A stretch of DNA of 64,000 nt from Macrosoma leucophasiata (GCA_036365455.1 JAWQUS010000003.1:5910001-5974000), one strand, 5' to 3'. Positions 20,212-33,100 are shown, numbered from the stretch's first letter. The notes: generated by a model from the sequence alone, not told the origin. Program-made: numbers and translations.

Positions 20212-21246
20212 TTACAGATGGTAGAGCTCCAGTGACGGAGCTTGCGGCCGTAGGCACCACCGCATTACCTAATATACCTACTTGCTATTAAATGGTAGTG
20301 TTCAGCACTATCGTGTTCCGGTCAGGTGGTAATAATGTACGGCCCTGTAATTTCCGGCACAGAGGTATAACACCTAAGGCCTCAGGAGTGGTAACGCATC
20401 TGCATTTCGACTTTGGTTTTTGTATATATCTTCACGCCAGGTCCCTAACGGGGTAGGCAGAGAGTGTAGAGCGCCAGACATCCCGGTTCTGACAAACCTC
20501 TCGTGCCTCGTCTACCTTCATCATTCTCTTCATACATGCACGCCAATTCCTAAGACTTTTGACCCCACCATCAGACAGAACTCGACCTATTTGGTCATGG
20601 TAGGTCAGCCTTGGTCTTCCTAGGCCTCTGCAACCATCCACATTCGCATTGTATATCTGTTTAGTCATTCACTCATTCGACATTCTTTCTATATGCCCGA
20701 ACCATCGGAGCAAATGTAATGTAAAAATGAAAAATCATTTTTACACCGATACTATCATTCACACAAAGTCTCTTTCTTACATCTTCATTACGAACGCGAT
20801 CAGTGAGTGATACACCGCAGATCTTGCGCAAAGATCTCATCTCGACCGCGTTCAACTTACTTTCATGCTCTCTCCTGCATACCCAGCTCTCGCTTCCATA
20901 TAAAAGCGTTGGAGTAAGTACAGCATTATGTACGGCTAGTCGAGCCCGCTGGCTGAGTTGTTTAGATTCTAGCAGCTTACCCAACGCTCCATTCACGCAA
21001 TTCCCAGCAAGCACTCTTCTTTCTATGTCAGTGGTGTACCTACCATCCTTGCTAAAAGCACATCCAAGATATACAATTTCATCAACCTGTTCTAACACTG
21101 CATCATCTACTACTACCCTTGCATTTGTTCTCTGTTCATCTCTTTCAAAACTTTTGGTTTTTGTGTGGATGTCTATAGGCTACAATTATCACTTTACAAC
21201 AATGTGAACTGCTTGCTTGTTTACTACTTCCATTACATAAAAAAAA
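20212..21246 (+). repeat. Rep1 copy split by an RTE insertion
   Basis: Left part 20212-20423 runs from ACAGATGGTAGAGCTCC to ACTTTGGTTTTTGT; right part 21153-21246 resumes at GTGTGGATGTCTATAGGC and ends CTTCCATTACATAAAAAAA. Rejoined by eye, the order is that of an ordinary forward Rep1. Confidence 0.8.
20424..21152 (-). mobile_element. RTE-clade LINE copy C, 5'-truncated, 729 bp, internally rearranged
   Basis: Bounded by the 12-base repeat TTTGGTTTTTGT (20412-20423 and 21153-21164). The RT C-terminal frame is broken: 20668-20432 and 21098-20673 are the two open pieces. The break lies at a scrambled site (20711-20744) where other copies are smooth: an inverted duplication GTAAAAATGA / TCATTTTTAC separated by AAAA is present. 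3' end GGCGTGAAGATATA. Confidence 0.85.
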
Positions 21247-22222
21247 ATATTTATATTAATCTACTCTTAATTGAGCGGTTTACAGCATTATCTAAGTTAA
21301 GACTAAGATGCACTTAATTTATTGACAAATAGAAAAATATTTCCAGGTAAGTCAGTGATTAAATATGTATTCAATTAGGGTTGTTATAATCATAATATAA
21401 GATATATCAAGAAGCATAACCTCTAAATAACAGCACTTAATACGTTAACCAAGTTTCACGATAACTTTTTTCTAGAGTAAGAGCATATGTTACGTACCTA
21501 CATTACGAACCTATACGTAAAGCCTCAAGAATACAAAAATCAAAAACTCAACATTGAGACTGCGATTTGGATGTATTCAATAGCAGAAGCAGATCTCTAG
21601 ACTACAGAAATCACTTACCATTAACTTCTTTTCATTACTTTTAACTTTATTCATTAAATTAAGTGAGAAGAATCCATAAAAGTCCTATTTCTACGTGTGA
21701 AACTTATGCAAACCTCAGAAACAATAAGTATTTAGTTTTATTGTTTCACAACACAGTGAAGCGCTACACACAATTCCATTTAAGTCTTTGTCACTGATGT
21801 TAATCTGTTCTAGACAGTTCAATATGAATACGTGGCGCAAAGCGTTTGAGCACAAGTATTTGATCACAATTCTGAGTTCCAATCTTCTGCGTTCCATGAG
21901 TATTCTTGATTGGAAATGATTTATGGAAATCGTTGTGATAATTATTCAACATTTTAACGGGTACGTACCATATAAAATATTTAAATATTTGACTTAGTCT
22001 TAACGTAAATCTTTGTATATTTAAATGATTTATAACATGACCCATATGGACACTTGATTCTTTGAATAATAGACACAGCTATAGAATACTAATGTGAAAA
22101 TGCGTGTACACACGCCACTAAACGGCATCCTGCGTGGAACCGCAAATCACTCACTATGTATAAGCACTGTAATTGTCTGTAATGCATATAGATGATTCGT
22201 AAGAAAGCTTAATTCTACTTTA

Positions 22223-22256
<34 letters not shown>

Positions 22257-22317
22257 TTATATATATATGTATAAATGTTTAGATTTGTTAAGCGAAGAAA
22301 ATATATTTTTTCTTTTT
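21247..22317. other. Unassigned AT-rich sequence with low-complexity tract
   Basis: Nothing recognised except the poly(A)/(TA)n run at about 22226-22270. Open frames such as 21800-22045 (minus) carry no signature. Confidence 0.45.
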
Positions 22318-22460
22318 TGTGATGGTGGTGGCAAACAAGCATGGAGTTCGATCGATCTCATCGAGGTTAAGTGACGACTGCAGCTTATAGACATCTACAC
22401 AATAACCAGAGGTCAGAATGCAGATGCGTCGCCACCCCTGAAGACTAAGTGTGATAGTTA
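22318..22460 (-). repeat. Rep1 relic
   Basis: GGTGGCAAACAAGCATGGAG, GTTAAGTGACGACTGCAGC and CAGAATGCAGATGCG on plus; diverged and truncated. Confidence 0.55.
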
Positions 22461-22919
22461 TTACGGGGTCAAATAAGAAAGGAATGACAAATTCGATGCT
22501 CATATGTCTTGAATATCCGGCTAGTTACTTAGAAGTTACATGTTCAAATCTCCCCAGAAGTTTTTTTTTTCCCATTTTTTCAAATATTTGATCACTCACA
22601 AGCGGTTTTTTTTTCGAATGCCTTTAAAATGACATTTTTATGAAACATGCCGAAACTGGAATGTATTCCGGAAAATATTGTACGTCCCCATGAATAGACT
22701 GGGGACCGTCAATGAAAAATGTATAACGTCAAGGAAGTTGTCACGTTCGTGGAAACGAATATGGTCCGCGTTTAGGACCGGTGCCATAAATTGTGACACG
22801 TTAAGCGATATGGGTACCAGTTTTTCATCATAACGTTTTAATATTTAGACTTTTTTTCTCCTTGCATTCCATTTTTGGGTCAATTGTGAAGTTAAAATTG
22901 TTTTTTATTTACATCATTT
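22461..22919. other. Unassigned
   Basis: No gene recognised. A short inverted pair GTCCCC / GGGGAC brackets 22685-22707. Confidence 0.4.
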
Positions 22920-23130
22920 GACGGCCCGGTTAGTCCAGCGGTGTGAGATAACCGTTCGATCCGAAGGGTCGCGGGTTCGATTCCCACACCGGGACAAATT
23001 TTTGTATGGCCTACAGATATTTGTTTCGGGTCTGGGTGTTTGTGTATGTGTTGTATGTGTACAACGGCACCCACGACACAGGTTTATACCTACTGTGGGG
23101 CTGTGAGTTTAAGCGTATTTTTTTTTTTAT
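22920..23130 (+). repeat. SINE-A copy 6, reference copy
   Basis: Complete forward copy. Head: GCCCGGTTAGTCCAGCGGTG (box A) and GTCGCGGGTTCGATTCCC (box B). Body: TTTTGTATGGCCTACAGA, TTTCGGGTCTGGGTGTTTGT, TACAACGGCACCCACGACAC. Tail: GTTTAAGCGTATTTTTTTTT. Length about 205 bp. The head is tRNA-like and RNA polymerase III-promoted in families of this design; the body is not tRNA. Confidence 0.85.
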
Positions 23131-23456
23131 GAAATAAAGATTTTTATTATTTATTATTATTATTATTTTTTATCACATTTTATTCCGTGCGAGCTACTAA
23201 CAAACCTTTACTTTCTCGGCGTTTGGAAAATCTTGAATTTAATATGATATACTTATAAGTATAATTGTGCGTAAATAACGAAAATCTTATTCTAATTTTA
23301 AAAACATTATGACTTTTTAGATACATTCAAGCTTTAATATATGCGTTATCTTTGTTACTCGCTTTGTAAATTTCCTAAAATAGGAAGATACACGTAAAGG
23401 AGGTCAATGTCTGGCAAAGATGTATAAACATTTTAGAAGTGGCAACGCATAGGTAA
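23131..23456. other. Unassigned, with (ATT)n tract
   Basis: A short TTATTATTATTATT run at about 23150-23168; otherwise nothing recognised. Confidence 0.45.
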
Positions 23457-23535
23457 GTTTAATTAAATCTCTGGTTTTTATGTAGATGTTTATAGGCCTT
23501 AGTATTCACTTACCATCAACCTATCTAAAACCAGT
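23457..23535 (+). repeat. Rep1-related tail relic
   Basis: AATCTCTGGTTTTTATGTAG, GATGTTTATAGGCC and TATTCACTTACCATCAACC; same old tail type as 758-840. Confidence 0.4.
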
Positions 23536-26042
23536 TAATAAAAGAAGCATCAACATATTAAAAAGGCCTTAAAAACATATAACGACAAATAGCACATTAA
23601 ATTAAAGACCCGAGAAACGTGTAATATTACTTAGCAAGTGAGGTAATTAAAACGTCAAGTGCAAAATTCTCGAGTACCTGCACTAATTACATACTAAAGT
23701 GTCGTCTTAGTGAAAAGTCTCCAGTTGGAAACTGCTAATGAGTAAGTCTGTGCATTAGCGGAATCGTGTTAGTTGGAGTAGCAGGATAATGTGCAGCTAA
23801 TCTGTATTGGCAAATTCAATTTGTCATTCAGTTAGTGTAAAGTTTTATTTTACAACAAGCTCGCTAACATCATTTATTAAAGCTTTCACTGATGAGGCCA
23901 AACTTTTGAAAAAGACGAAGTTTTGGCAATTATTATTTTAGAGCTTACCACGATTAGGTGTTTCTTGGATAATTGGTGTTGCTTTCTGTTTGAGTATAAT
24001 AATTTGATGCGGTGGTATTTTACTTCCTTTTTCCCCTTATATACTCGTATTAACCCTTTTTTACCTAAATGTTCTTTAGATACGCTTAAGTTTTGTCTTT
24101 GTCTATTGCCTAAGATAAAAAGAGATACTTTAAAAAGAGTTTAATAGCACTGCTAATGAGTAAGTCTATACATTACCGAAATCGTGTTAGTTAATGAAAC
24201 AGATTTTTTTTTTCAAAGATTTTAAAAATTTTCGGTGGATTTGTCGTGTCCCCCGCGTCTCATTTACCAGTACAATATTCATACACCTTCGGTAATTAAA
24301 AATCTAATACTCTTATATTGCATGCAGGAGATGCCATAAACGAAATACAATTAATGTTTGTCAGTATTAACACAGACCAGTGTTTATAGCGCGCAGTAAT
24401 GGGATCTTTCTCTTTATATTAAGGTCACTCGTTCTGCATGACAGCTGGTGTTCATTTCCCGAGACATTTTGTATGGTGGCAATCCTGATGTTCGTAATTG
24501 CAAATATGCTTTTGGGTTTACAACGAGAAAGTTCGGTGTTATTGACACAGGTCGGAAGAACCGTAATTGATTGGGGCTTGGAAAATTTTATTAATTTAAT
24601 TACATATTCGCACGCATTAAAATAAATCTGGTCATAATTTGCAGAATGCCAGATTTTATGCGTTTCAAATAAAAACACTCATCACCAAAATTATAATTAT
24701 TGAGCCGTCGCTGCTGTAGCTTACCAGTACTGTAGCAATTAGCTGAGATGGGTATCGTTTTTTTGTCTTCTCACAACTGATCACGGCATCACAAAACCAA
24801 TCAATATTGTAATTTTCACACTTTGTAGTTTATTTTATTATTGTTTAGATGGGTGATTACCCGTGCACCCAGTGTCTTAACCCACTGTTGGGGTAATCCC
24901 TTTTTACCCGTGCACCCACTACATCAAGGTTGGAGGGGTGGTTTAGCGGTTAGATGTGTAAAACAAAAAACAGTTTCTATTTTAATTCTTTCTAATTTCC
25001 GACAAAAAGCAATAACTTAAACCTTAAGAGTAGCAATACTAGGTTTAAATCTCCCTTTTTTATGTAGATGATTTATAAACTACATCACTTGCCGTCAAAT
25101 ACTTACTGAAAATTATTCAAATATAAACAATCTCTGAAAAAAGCACACAGCCTCTTTTTCAAATATTTATAATATGATATAAGCGAGATCATTATTTGTA
25201 CCTATAAACTTCAAGATTCAATAAATATTTAAATAAATACGAGTAAGTACGTTGGTTTACGCGACTAGTATGTAAATCCATCACAAACAGACTCAGGCTC
25301 GAGATCGCAACCAAATTTACATCTCCGCACGGATAAGAGTTGCCATATAAAAATAGAAAAGTGTCGGTGAATTTTCACGGTCGGTAGTTTTCTCGGCACA
25401 AGAAACTCAGAGCTAATATAACCGAGGGCTATAAAAGGGATAAGAACAGTATGCCCAAAGGAGCAATCGAGCAAGACCGCTAGGCCTCTGTTTACGATGG
25501 ACTAATCCATTCTTTACACAAGTGACTATTTATTGAGTGTTTGGATTTAAATTGAGCTTGAGGAAAACGGCGTTGGGAATCTTTAGCTTGAAATGAAAAA
25601 GTCTTATATTATTTAGCACGAGTAAGTCGACGGTATAGTTTATTCTGTAATTGATTTATCGCAAACTGAAACTGTGCACACAATACTATGATGAGTATGT
25701 GTGTGTGTGTATAGTTTTCGGTGTTGTTACTTTTCATGTCAGACATAATACGAGTACGTACTGAGTAGCATTGTGCGATCAAAAACCTTTTTTCATTTAA
25801 AAGTGATTAAAATTTTTGGTTTTAAAAAATAAAACTTGATTTGAATGTGGTAGGTAAAATTTTCGTAAAAAAAGAAATAGGATACGAATCCTTGTTTTTT
25901 TTGGATTACCGCGAATACGGATCTAACTTCTTATTCTGATATCCGAGGATTCGGATAGGGATATCTGGCACATCACTAGTACTTACTTAGAAAATTATAC
26001 TGTATGTGTACAGTACCTACGCAAATATGTTTTCTACAATAA
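23536..26042. other. Unassigned AT-rich sequence
   Basis: About 2.5 kb with no recognised gene. Within it, TACCCGTGCACCCA occurs twice about 50 bases apart (24857-24945 region), with GGTAATCCC between them, which looks like a broken short element. Open frames up to 103 residues (24367-24678 minus) show no signature. Confidence 0.4.
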
Positions 26043-26080
26043 ATGAAGCTCGCTTAAACCTGCGAAAACGTTATATAGTA
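26043..26080 (+). repeat. Penelope-like terminal fragment
   Basis: ATGAAGCTCGCTTAAACCTG then CGAAAACGTTATA matches the block that ends the fragment at 14583-14748. Confidence 0.5.
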
Positions 26081-26230
26081 CCTATGTGTTTATATTGTCA
26101 ATATACATTACATACATTGAAAAGCTTTTTAATGAAAAAATATGGGTAGCAGATATTTTTATTGTTCATACATTCAAGTAATGAATAGATAATTCATTTG
26201 TCTTCTAATTTTTGTAATAGAAAAAACGTA

Positions 26231-26375
26231 ACTTCACGCCTGTTATCCCCGAAGGGGTAGGCAGAGGTGAATACATGCATTCAAACATACATACAAACAC
26301 CCAGAATTCGCCGGTTACGTTTTGGCCCATGTAACAGGTGGCGAGCCTGTTGATAGAGAGCACATTGCCGTAATG
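26231..26375 (-). repeat. SINE-C fragment
   Basis: AACTTCACGCCTGTTATCCC, GAAGGGGTAGGCAGAGG, CCGGTTACGTTTTGGCCC and GTAACAGGTGGCGAGCC are the reverse of the 3' half of SINE-C at 61862-62173. Confidence 0.75.
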
Positions 26376-26759
26376 AACAGAATCTTATTTTAATTTTTTC
26401 TTATTTAATTTTTTGACCTCTGAACTGAAGTAAATATTACGTTTTTCAATTAACTAGACCCATTATCTACTACCGAAGAAATCTCATTAAGCTTCGTTAT
26501 ACCATGAAGATAATAAATATCTTTGCCGACGTAGCGTCTGGGCTTATTAAAGGTGAGGCAGTAATTTTAATTTACTTTAGATGACATCGCTTAATGAAAA
26601 TCGATATGTAATAAGGCACCATCTCATCATACTGTATTCTGATTTGCATGAGAATAAAAAAGCTTAAAATGATCTTTGTTTCCTTAAACATTTATGTCTA
26701 AAAAACTAGGATACAGTAAACATGATATGACTAGTGAATACTTCCCATATCTGCAAAAA
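26376..26759. other. Unassigned AT-rich sequence
   Basis: Nothing recognised. Confidence 0.45.
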
Positions 26760-26970
26760 AAAACTTATGAAGATGTGATCCCACTCCTTAGTCTGAACTG
26801 TGATACCTCTGAGTGGTATATTACGGGGTCATACAATAGCAGCTGATTGGGACACGATAACGCTAAACACTGCCATTTAGCGGCAAACAGTAATACCTAA
26901 TTACCCACCAATTCATCATTTGGTGATACCAACGCCCTCGAGCTGGAGCTCTACCATAAGTTAGTCATAT
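26760..26970 (-). repeat. Rep1 relic
   Basis: GGGACACGATAACGCTAAAC, CTGCCATTTAGCGGCAAAC and CTGGAGCTCTACCA on plus; diverged reverse copy. Confidence 0.55.
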
Positions 26971-28000
26971 TTATTAAAGCCACGACCCGACTGACCCAAC
27001 TTAAAGTTGAATTCAAAATAGTTAGCTGCGTGTTTCTTATAGTAGGTACATGAAAGAAGATTAATTGAAATGAAGATTTTTTTTAAAAAGGGTATTGACA
27101 AAATTTCACCCTGACACAGATATAGCTGAGATCTGGAACGAATTCCGTAGCATGAACTGTTAATTGCGATTCAAATTAGAATCTGCCGAAATATTTTATC
27201 ATTTTTTTAGGTTATGACACCGCGTATGAAAAAATAAGACAATAGTAATTGAAATTCAGTTAAGGTTCACAACAATGTGGTCCGATCATGGTACACTCGC
27301 TGTTTTGCTTTTATCGCTTGACCTATGACCATATAAATATTTTTATTTAACGCTCTATCATCGGTTATGGCATGAGGACTCAAAAATAGTGAGGATGATT
27401 TTAATGTTTTATGCCAATTATGTATATAACACGTATTCGTTTCATTCGCTGTATTATGAAACTAAATACAATGTAAGCGTTGGGAAGGTTCCATACGCGT
27501 AGTATTACAAAGATATAAATAGCGCTATGAACTTCTATTATGTAATCCTATTAACTGTCTAGCAGAGTCATAACTCTCCGTTTAAACCCTCACGCGATGT
27601 TATTAGTACTTTAATGTCAACTTACACTGTAATATAAGAATACATACATACATTGTTGAAGATAGTTTGCTCATTCTACGTCATAATATACGCGCTGCAG
27701 TGTTTTAGGCTGTGGACTCATTGGAGAAACAAGTTTACGAGTGACTGTTAAATTAATAAGGTAAAAAAGATGAATAAGTTGCCAAATGTTGAGATCAGGT
27801 TTGCTCCAAAAATGTTTGTAAGAAAATATTTATCACATTTCAATATGCTGACTTCGAGGGATTTTACGGAAGTGGATTAGCGACCAAATCCCCTGTCAGG
27901 ATATTATGAGCTCAAAAAATAATCTTCTTTGCTGTTTTGATGCAGAATGCCTTACAGAGTAGCAGCGCTTTCATCCATTACATTCATATACCATTTTGTT
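26971..28000. other. Unassigned AT-rich sequence
   Basis: Nothing recognised in about 1 kb immediately left of the nested retrovirus locus. Confidence 0.45.
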
Positions 28001-28248
28001 TTTTTTTTTGGCAAACAAGCATGCATTTCACATTGATCTTAAGTGATGACTACAGCCTATAGACACCCACACAATGACCAGAGGTCAAACTGCAGATGCT
28101 TTGCCACTCCTGAGGCATAAGGTGTTATGCCTCTGTGTCGGAAATTACAGGGCCGTACATGACCACCTAACCGGGACACTACCATTTAGCGGCAAGTATA
28201 TTAGGTAATGCGGTAGTGCCTACGCCCGCGAGCTCCATCACTTGAGCT
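28001..28248 (-). repeat. Rep1 copy, left part, split by the retrovirus-like element
   Basis: Reverse Rep1 from GGCAAACAAGCATGCATTTC to GAGCTCCATCACTTGAGCT, where it is interrupted. It resumes at 35793 with the duplicated AGCT and then CTCTACCACCAG. Confidence 0.85.
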
Positions 28249-28505
28249 AATTAAGTTTGCGGCAACCAAACTTTATAAAAAAATATATTTATTTAAAACA
28301 AACGGACAGAGTAACAGTATCGTACAAAAATCAAAATAGGAATCATCTAATTATCATAAAAACAATCTTTATAAGGAAGCTAAATGCTTACTTGCCCTTT
28401 ACCCTGTGACGTCAGTAAGTTTATCAGATTACCTGTAGTCTATCGGTTCCCACGCTGGGTAAAGGGCTTATAAAGCGGATTTGGGGGGTGTTGGTACACT
28501 TAACT
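28249..28505 (-). repeat. 3' LTR, 257 bp
   Basis: In element direction it begins AGTTAAGTGTACC and ends AAACTTAATT, with imperfect AGTTAA/TTAATT ends, as in gypsy-type LTRs. Matches the other LTR at every position I compared. Confidence 0.95.
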
Positions 28506-30121
28506 CCTCCCTCCCCAAGAGCAAAATTATCCGAAGGTGACGTAGAAGACTTCGGAGAATTTGGCCAGAAAAATCGAACTTTGAATTTGACTATGACAAG
28601 AATACAACAAAACATTATTAAAATACAATACAAAATAATAGTCCAAATACTAACATTAACAGTAACTATATCTAAATCCGAATCGTTTTCACTAAGAGTA
28701 AATTTTGCACTTTCTATCACTTCTTTGACGTCACTGAAGTCCACGTTTCTGAGGTCCAGGGATGACGTCTTCTTCTGGATAAAGTACTGCAGTTCTGGAA
28801 CTGGTATTACTGGCAGCTGAAGATTAATGTTTGACGAGTTGGCAGCGGCGTTCACAAAAACGTTCCCCATCTGTGTTGAACAGCTCTGGTTCGGCGTTAA
28901 GAAGAATGTTCCGCGAAGGTTAAATTTGCGAACTTCATTATTGCAGTCCTCAGTTATCACGAGGTTGTCTTCCGAATACAGCATCCAGTACTGTTTAGTA
29001 ATTTTCTGAATTTTGGTCCTCTCAATTTGGATTTCATTTTGTAGACATTGACTGTAGTTGTTCTTCATCAGCATCACTTGCTCGATACACGTCTCATCAG
29101 GATATTGGATAAGACTATCTTCGCTACATAAATATTTCCCATTCCCAATGTCTTCGCAGGAACTGGCTGCGGGCCTGTATTTCAATCTATTCACCAATAG
29201 GTAAGGATACTTGGGAACAATGGTAAAAGTTTTTAAGGATTCACGAATCGGGATAGGAATAACCTTGTAATATATGTATGTGTCTGCTTCAACTAACGGT
29301 ACCTCTAACACAAAAATTAAGTTTTCTTTATCTATATATGATTTTAATATAATATTACGTTCTATTTTCACTAAATTATCTTTATTTACTGTATAAATTG
29401 TATTTGCATGTCTACTTATTACCATTAAAGTTTCAAACAATTCAGTGCTATTTATTATAGACTGATGCAACACACCTAACTTACTAAAAGTTATCGTGGT
29501 TTCTATTTCTCGTAAGTTATCATTAATAGTACGAAAGTTACTCAAAAATTGATATAAAGAATTGATTATGTGTAACATGTTATTAAATTTAAATTCATTA
29601 TCCAACACGATATCAATCTCATTACTTTTATTTGACAAGTTTTTCATATTAGAGTTAATTATTTCAGAAGCATTAACTAACTGTTCAAAAGCTTTCTGCA
29701 ATGACGACATCTTACGTTCCACTAAATGCTCTTTATTCTGTAAAATTTTAATCTTATTAGTATACAAAATTGCATCGTTTTCGTCTAAATTACCCGTTAC
29801 GGCTTTAATAAACGACCCTAAGGGACTGAAAATCGCCCTTTTACTTCTAACACTACTTTTATGGGGTAAAATCTGGTATATTCTTTCCTTAGTTTGCTTA
29901 ATTAAAAATTCTATTTGGTTCTCTAATCCTACGGTCTCGTTACCTAGGTTGTACTTCTTAATTAAGTTTCCTACCTCCCTATAATCTTTTATATTACTAT
30001 CTATTTGTCTATCTAATGAATCTAAATCCAAAACCTTAAAAATAGTCCAATAATTATTCTTCATTACTGCTACTCCCATCTTCACTGAAGCTATGCCTGG
30101 ATTCTGGCCTAGGTTTTTCAT
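28424..30121 (-). CDS. env: Envelope glycoprotein (env), fusion-protein type
   Basis: 565 codons, intact, third gene of the element; its first ~22 codons overlap the end of pol in another frame, and its stop lies inside the 3' LTR. A furin-type site RSKR at residues 92-95 is followed by a hydrophobic, glycine-containing segment and a GNLD motif, the arrangement shared by errantivirus Env and the baculovirus F fusion-protein family (known homology). Several N-glycosylation sequons are visible, and one strongly hydrophobic segment near residues 487-510 is a membrane anchor followed by a short basic cytoplasmic tail. The first 30 residues do not look like a signal peptide, and three methionines lie at 1, 15 and 20. 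In related elements env comes from a spliced RNA that could supply the leader; here that is inference. Role: membrane fusion and possible horizontal transfer between cells. Confidence 0.9.
   Translation of the reverse strand: MKNLGQNPGIASVKMGVAVMKNNYWTIFKVLDLDSLDRQIDSNIKDYREVGNLIKKYNLGNETVGLENQIEFLIKQTKERIYQILPHKSSVRSKRAIFSPLGSFIKAVTGNLDENDAILYTNKIKILQNKEHLVERKMSSLQKAFEQLVNASEIINSNMKNLSNKSNEIDIVLDNEFKFNNMLHIINSLYQFLSNFRTINDNLREIETTITFSKLGVLHQSIINSTELFETLMVISRHANTIYTVNKDNLVKIERNIILKSYIDKENLIFVLEVPLVEADTYIYYKVIPIPIRESLKTFTIVPKYPYLLVNRLKYRPAASSCEDIGNGKYLCSEDSLIQYPDETCIEQVMLMKNNYSQCLQNEIQIERTKIQKITKQYWMLYSEDNLVITEDCNNEVRKFNLRGTFFLTPNQSCSTQMGNVFVNAAANSSNINLQLPVIPVPELQYFIQKKTSSLDLRNVDFSDVKEVIESAKFTLSENDSDLDIVTVNVSIWTIILYCILIMFCCILVIVKFKVRFFWPNSPKSSTSPSDNFALGEGGVKCTNTPQIRFISPLPSVGTDRLQVI
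28506..28518 (-). other. Polypurine tract
   Basis: In element direction TTGGGGAGGGAGG abuts the first base of the 3' LTR, the expected position of the plus-strand primer. Confidence 0.85.
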
Positions 30122-33100
30122 TTCTAGCCCGTACCCCGACGTTGTTGCTAGAACCAGAAGTACCAGGCACGACCTGCGGAGGGCGTTTAATATTTTTAAC
30201 AGCCACTTTTGTATTTCTATTTTTCAAGTTTACCGGTACTATATTACGTAAAGTCTTATCAGTCACTACAGCTTTTTCAAAGCGTGGATGCTCCTTAGCC
30301 TTCCTATTACGCGTATTTCTCATAAAGATTTGATCATCTTTTTCAAAAACTGGTGGCTCTTCACCACCTTTCTTAGCCCTAACTTTTACTTTATTTGTCT
30401 CTAAGTTATCGCTAACATACTCGTACAGACATTTTAAGCGTTTTCTATGGTCAAGTAATAACTTTTGCATGATATTTCTATCTCTGTCTATGTCAAACAC
30501 GTTCCCAGCGTCCGTGTGACCGAATACGATTTCGAACGGGGTATAGTTTGTAGCCGAATGAATCGTATTATTGTATGCCATTATTGCATACGACATAACC
30601 GAAGTTGCATCTAATTCACTTTTGTCATATTTAGCTAACCTGTAAATTTCTATGATAGTTGAATGGAACCTTTCGACAATGGCCATTGAATTGGGATTGT
30701 TTGGGGTTCCTACATGGAAATCAATTTTATATAGCAACATCATTTCTTTTATCAACTCATTATTAAATTCTGTCCCGGAATCGCTATTTATTTTCTGGGG
30801 CAAACCATACATGCTGAAATATTTAATCAAGGCCCTGACAATTTCAGGCGTACTTTTATTAGGTATATTTATAGCCTGACCTAATTTGCTAAACGCATCT
30901 ACAATTGTCAAGTATTGTTTCCCTTCAGTATATAACACATCCATAAATACTTCCTGGAATGGAGTATTTTGGGTTTGCGTCAGTTGAATATGAGGTTTGA
31001 TTGGTTTACGATCATATTTCATCTTTCTACACTGTTCGCAAGCATTAATAATGGCTGTAACTGTTTCCTTCATGCTAGCCCACCAATAATGCCTTTTTAG
31101 TTTTGCTAAGGTTTCCCTTATGCCTCGGTGGCACGTTTTACCCTCGTGATATTTTAAAACGATATCCCTTTGGTCCTGTTCCGAATCTGTCAAATTAACT
31201 ACTCGTTCTGTACATTCTACTAAATTTAAAGTACCCTTTTTAAACAGTTCAATTATAACATTTGAAAATATTTTTCTAAAATTTGGGTGTTCAAAATAAA
31301 TAAAATATTTGTTCTTTGGATTTATGTATTCCTTAAGAAAGTCTTTAACTAATCTTTCATTATTATATGGCATAAAAACTTCAAGAATACGCTGTTTGTT
31401 ATTAGACAAATTTTTCACTGATAATTTGTCTTTTAACCAGGTGTGAACTAAAATTTGTTTGGGCTTGGTATCAATAGCTTCATTGAGTATTGGAATACCG
31501 TCATGTTCCCTATTCGAAACTGAATTGGCTGTAACGCCGTCTTCAGTATCTGACTTTTCGTACTTTTCAGACATATTTTCTTCGTCTGAGTCTAAAATTT
31601 CAATAGTGTCCATAGGCTCATCTTTTTTTTGTATAAATTGTTCAATTACTTTAACTACATCTTGTACATCTGAGTCACTATTGTCTAAATTTACTATTAT
31701 GGAATCTAGATCTTCATTTAAAGCGTTAATTTTAATTCTGGAAAGAGCGTCGGCATTAGTGTTTTGTTGCCCTTTCTTGTAACGTATCTCAAAATCATAC
31801 TCTTCTAGACGTAAGCGCCATCGCGTTAACTTACTATTAGGCTCTTTCAGCGAATAAAGCCATGCTAATGGTCTATGATCCGTATAGATTATGAATTTAT
31901 TGCCATAAAGGTATGGCCTGAAGTGTTTGACGGCCCAAATAACCGCTAACAATTCTTTCTCTATCGTGCTATACTTCGACTCCGTATCACTGAGTGTCCT
32001 ACTTGCGTATGCTACGGGTTTGTCTGAACCAATTGTCCCTTGTGACAATACGGCCCCAATCGCACAATTTGATGCATCCGTCGTCAAAATAAAAGTTTTA
32101 TTAAAGTCTGGAAATTGCAATAACGGTGCATTTGTTAAAATCTTTTTACACGTTTCAAAACTACGCTTATATTCATCGTCAATAATTATTTTTCGACCCT
32201 TTTTCAAACAAGCGGTAAGTGGTTTTGTTATCTTCGCAAAATCCCTAATGAATTTTCTGTAATAGCCTATAAGTCCTAAAAAGCTTTTTATTTGCGTGAC
32301 TGTTTCTGGCAAAGGATATCTCAAAACAGCCTCGATTTTGTCATTATTAGGCTTTAAGCCATCACTAGTAATTGTATGACCAAGATACAATACCTCTTTT
32401 CTAAGAAAATGCGACTTATCAAGTTGTATTTTTAAATTTGTCTTACGGAAACGTTCAAAAACGATTTTGAGTTTTTGAATGTGTTCTGGTAGACTTTTTG
32501 AAAAGATTATAACGTCATCTAGATATACTAGGCAATGTAAGCCTTGTAATCCTCTGAGAACGTTATCCATTGCTCTTTGAAAAGTTGCAGGCGCTGTTTT
32601 TAGCCCAAATGGCATGCGGTTAAATTCGTAATGGCCTGACGGTGTACTGAACGCTGTTTTAGGCCTGTCCTGCTCTAAAACCTCAATTTGGTGATACCCA
32701 CTCGCTAAATCTAGCGTCGTGAAGTATGTTCTGTTACCTAACATATCAAATAAATCATTGATATTCGGCAGCGGATATTTGTCATCAGTGGTTATTTCAT
32801 TCAACCGCCGATAATCAATTACCATGCGCCATTTTTGCTGTCCAGACTCGTCCATTTTTTTCGGTACGAGATGCACTGGAGCACTCCAGGGAGAGTATGA
32901 CTCCTGGACTATATTATCCTTTAACATTTTATCGACTTGTCGCCTAATTTCGGCTGACTGAGAAGGAGGCAACCTATGTGCTTTAATATTAATTGGGTCC
33001 TCATGTTTAGTTCGGATTTCGTGCTTGACTTGATTTGTAAAGGTCAAGGGTATATCCTCACAATAAAAAATGTCTCTATACTCATAACAAATATCTTCTA

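Noticed and set aside
22226..22275. A-run followed by (TA)n considered as a SINE tail
   Set aside because: No recognisable element body on either side.
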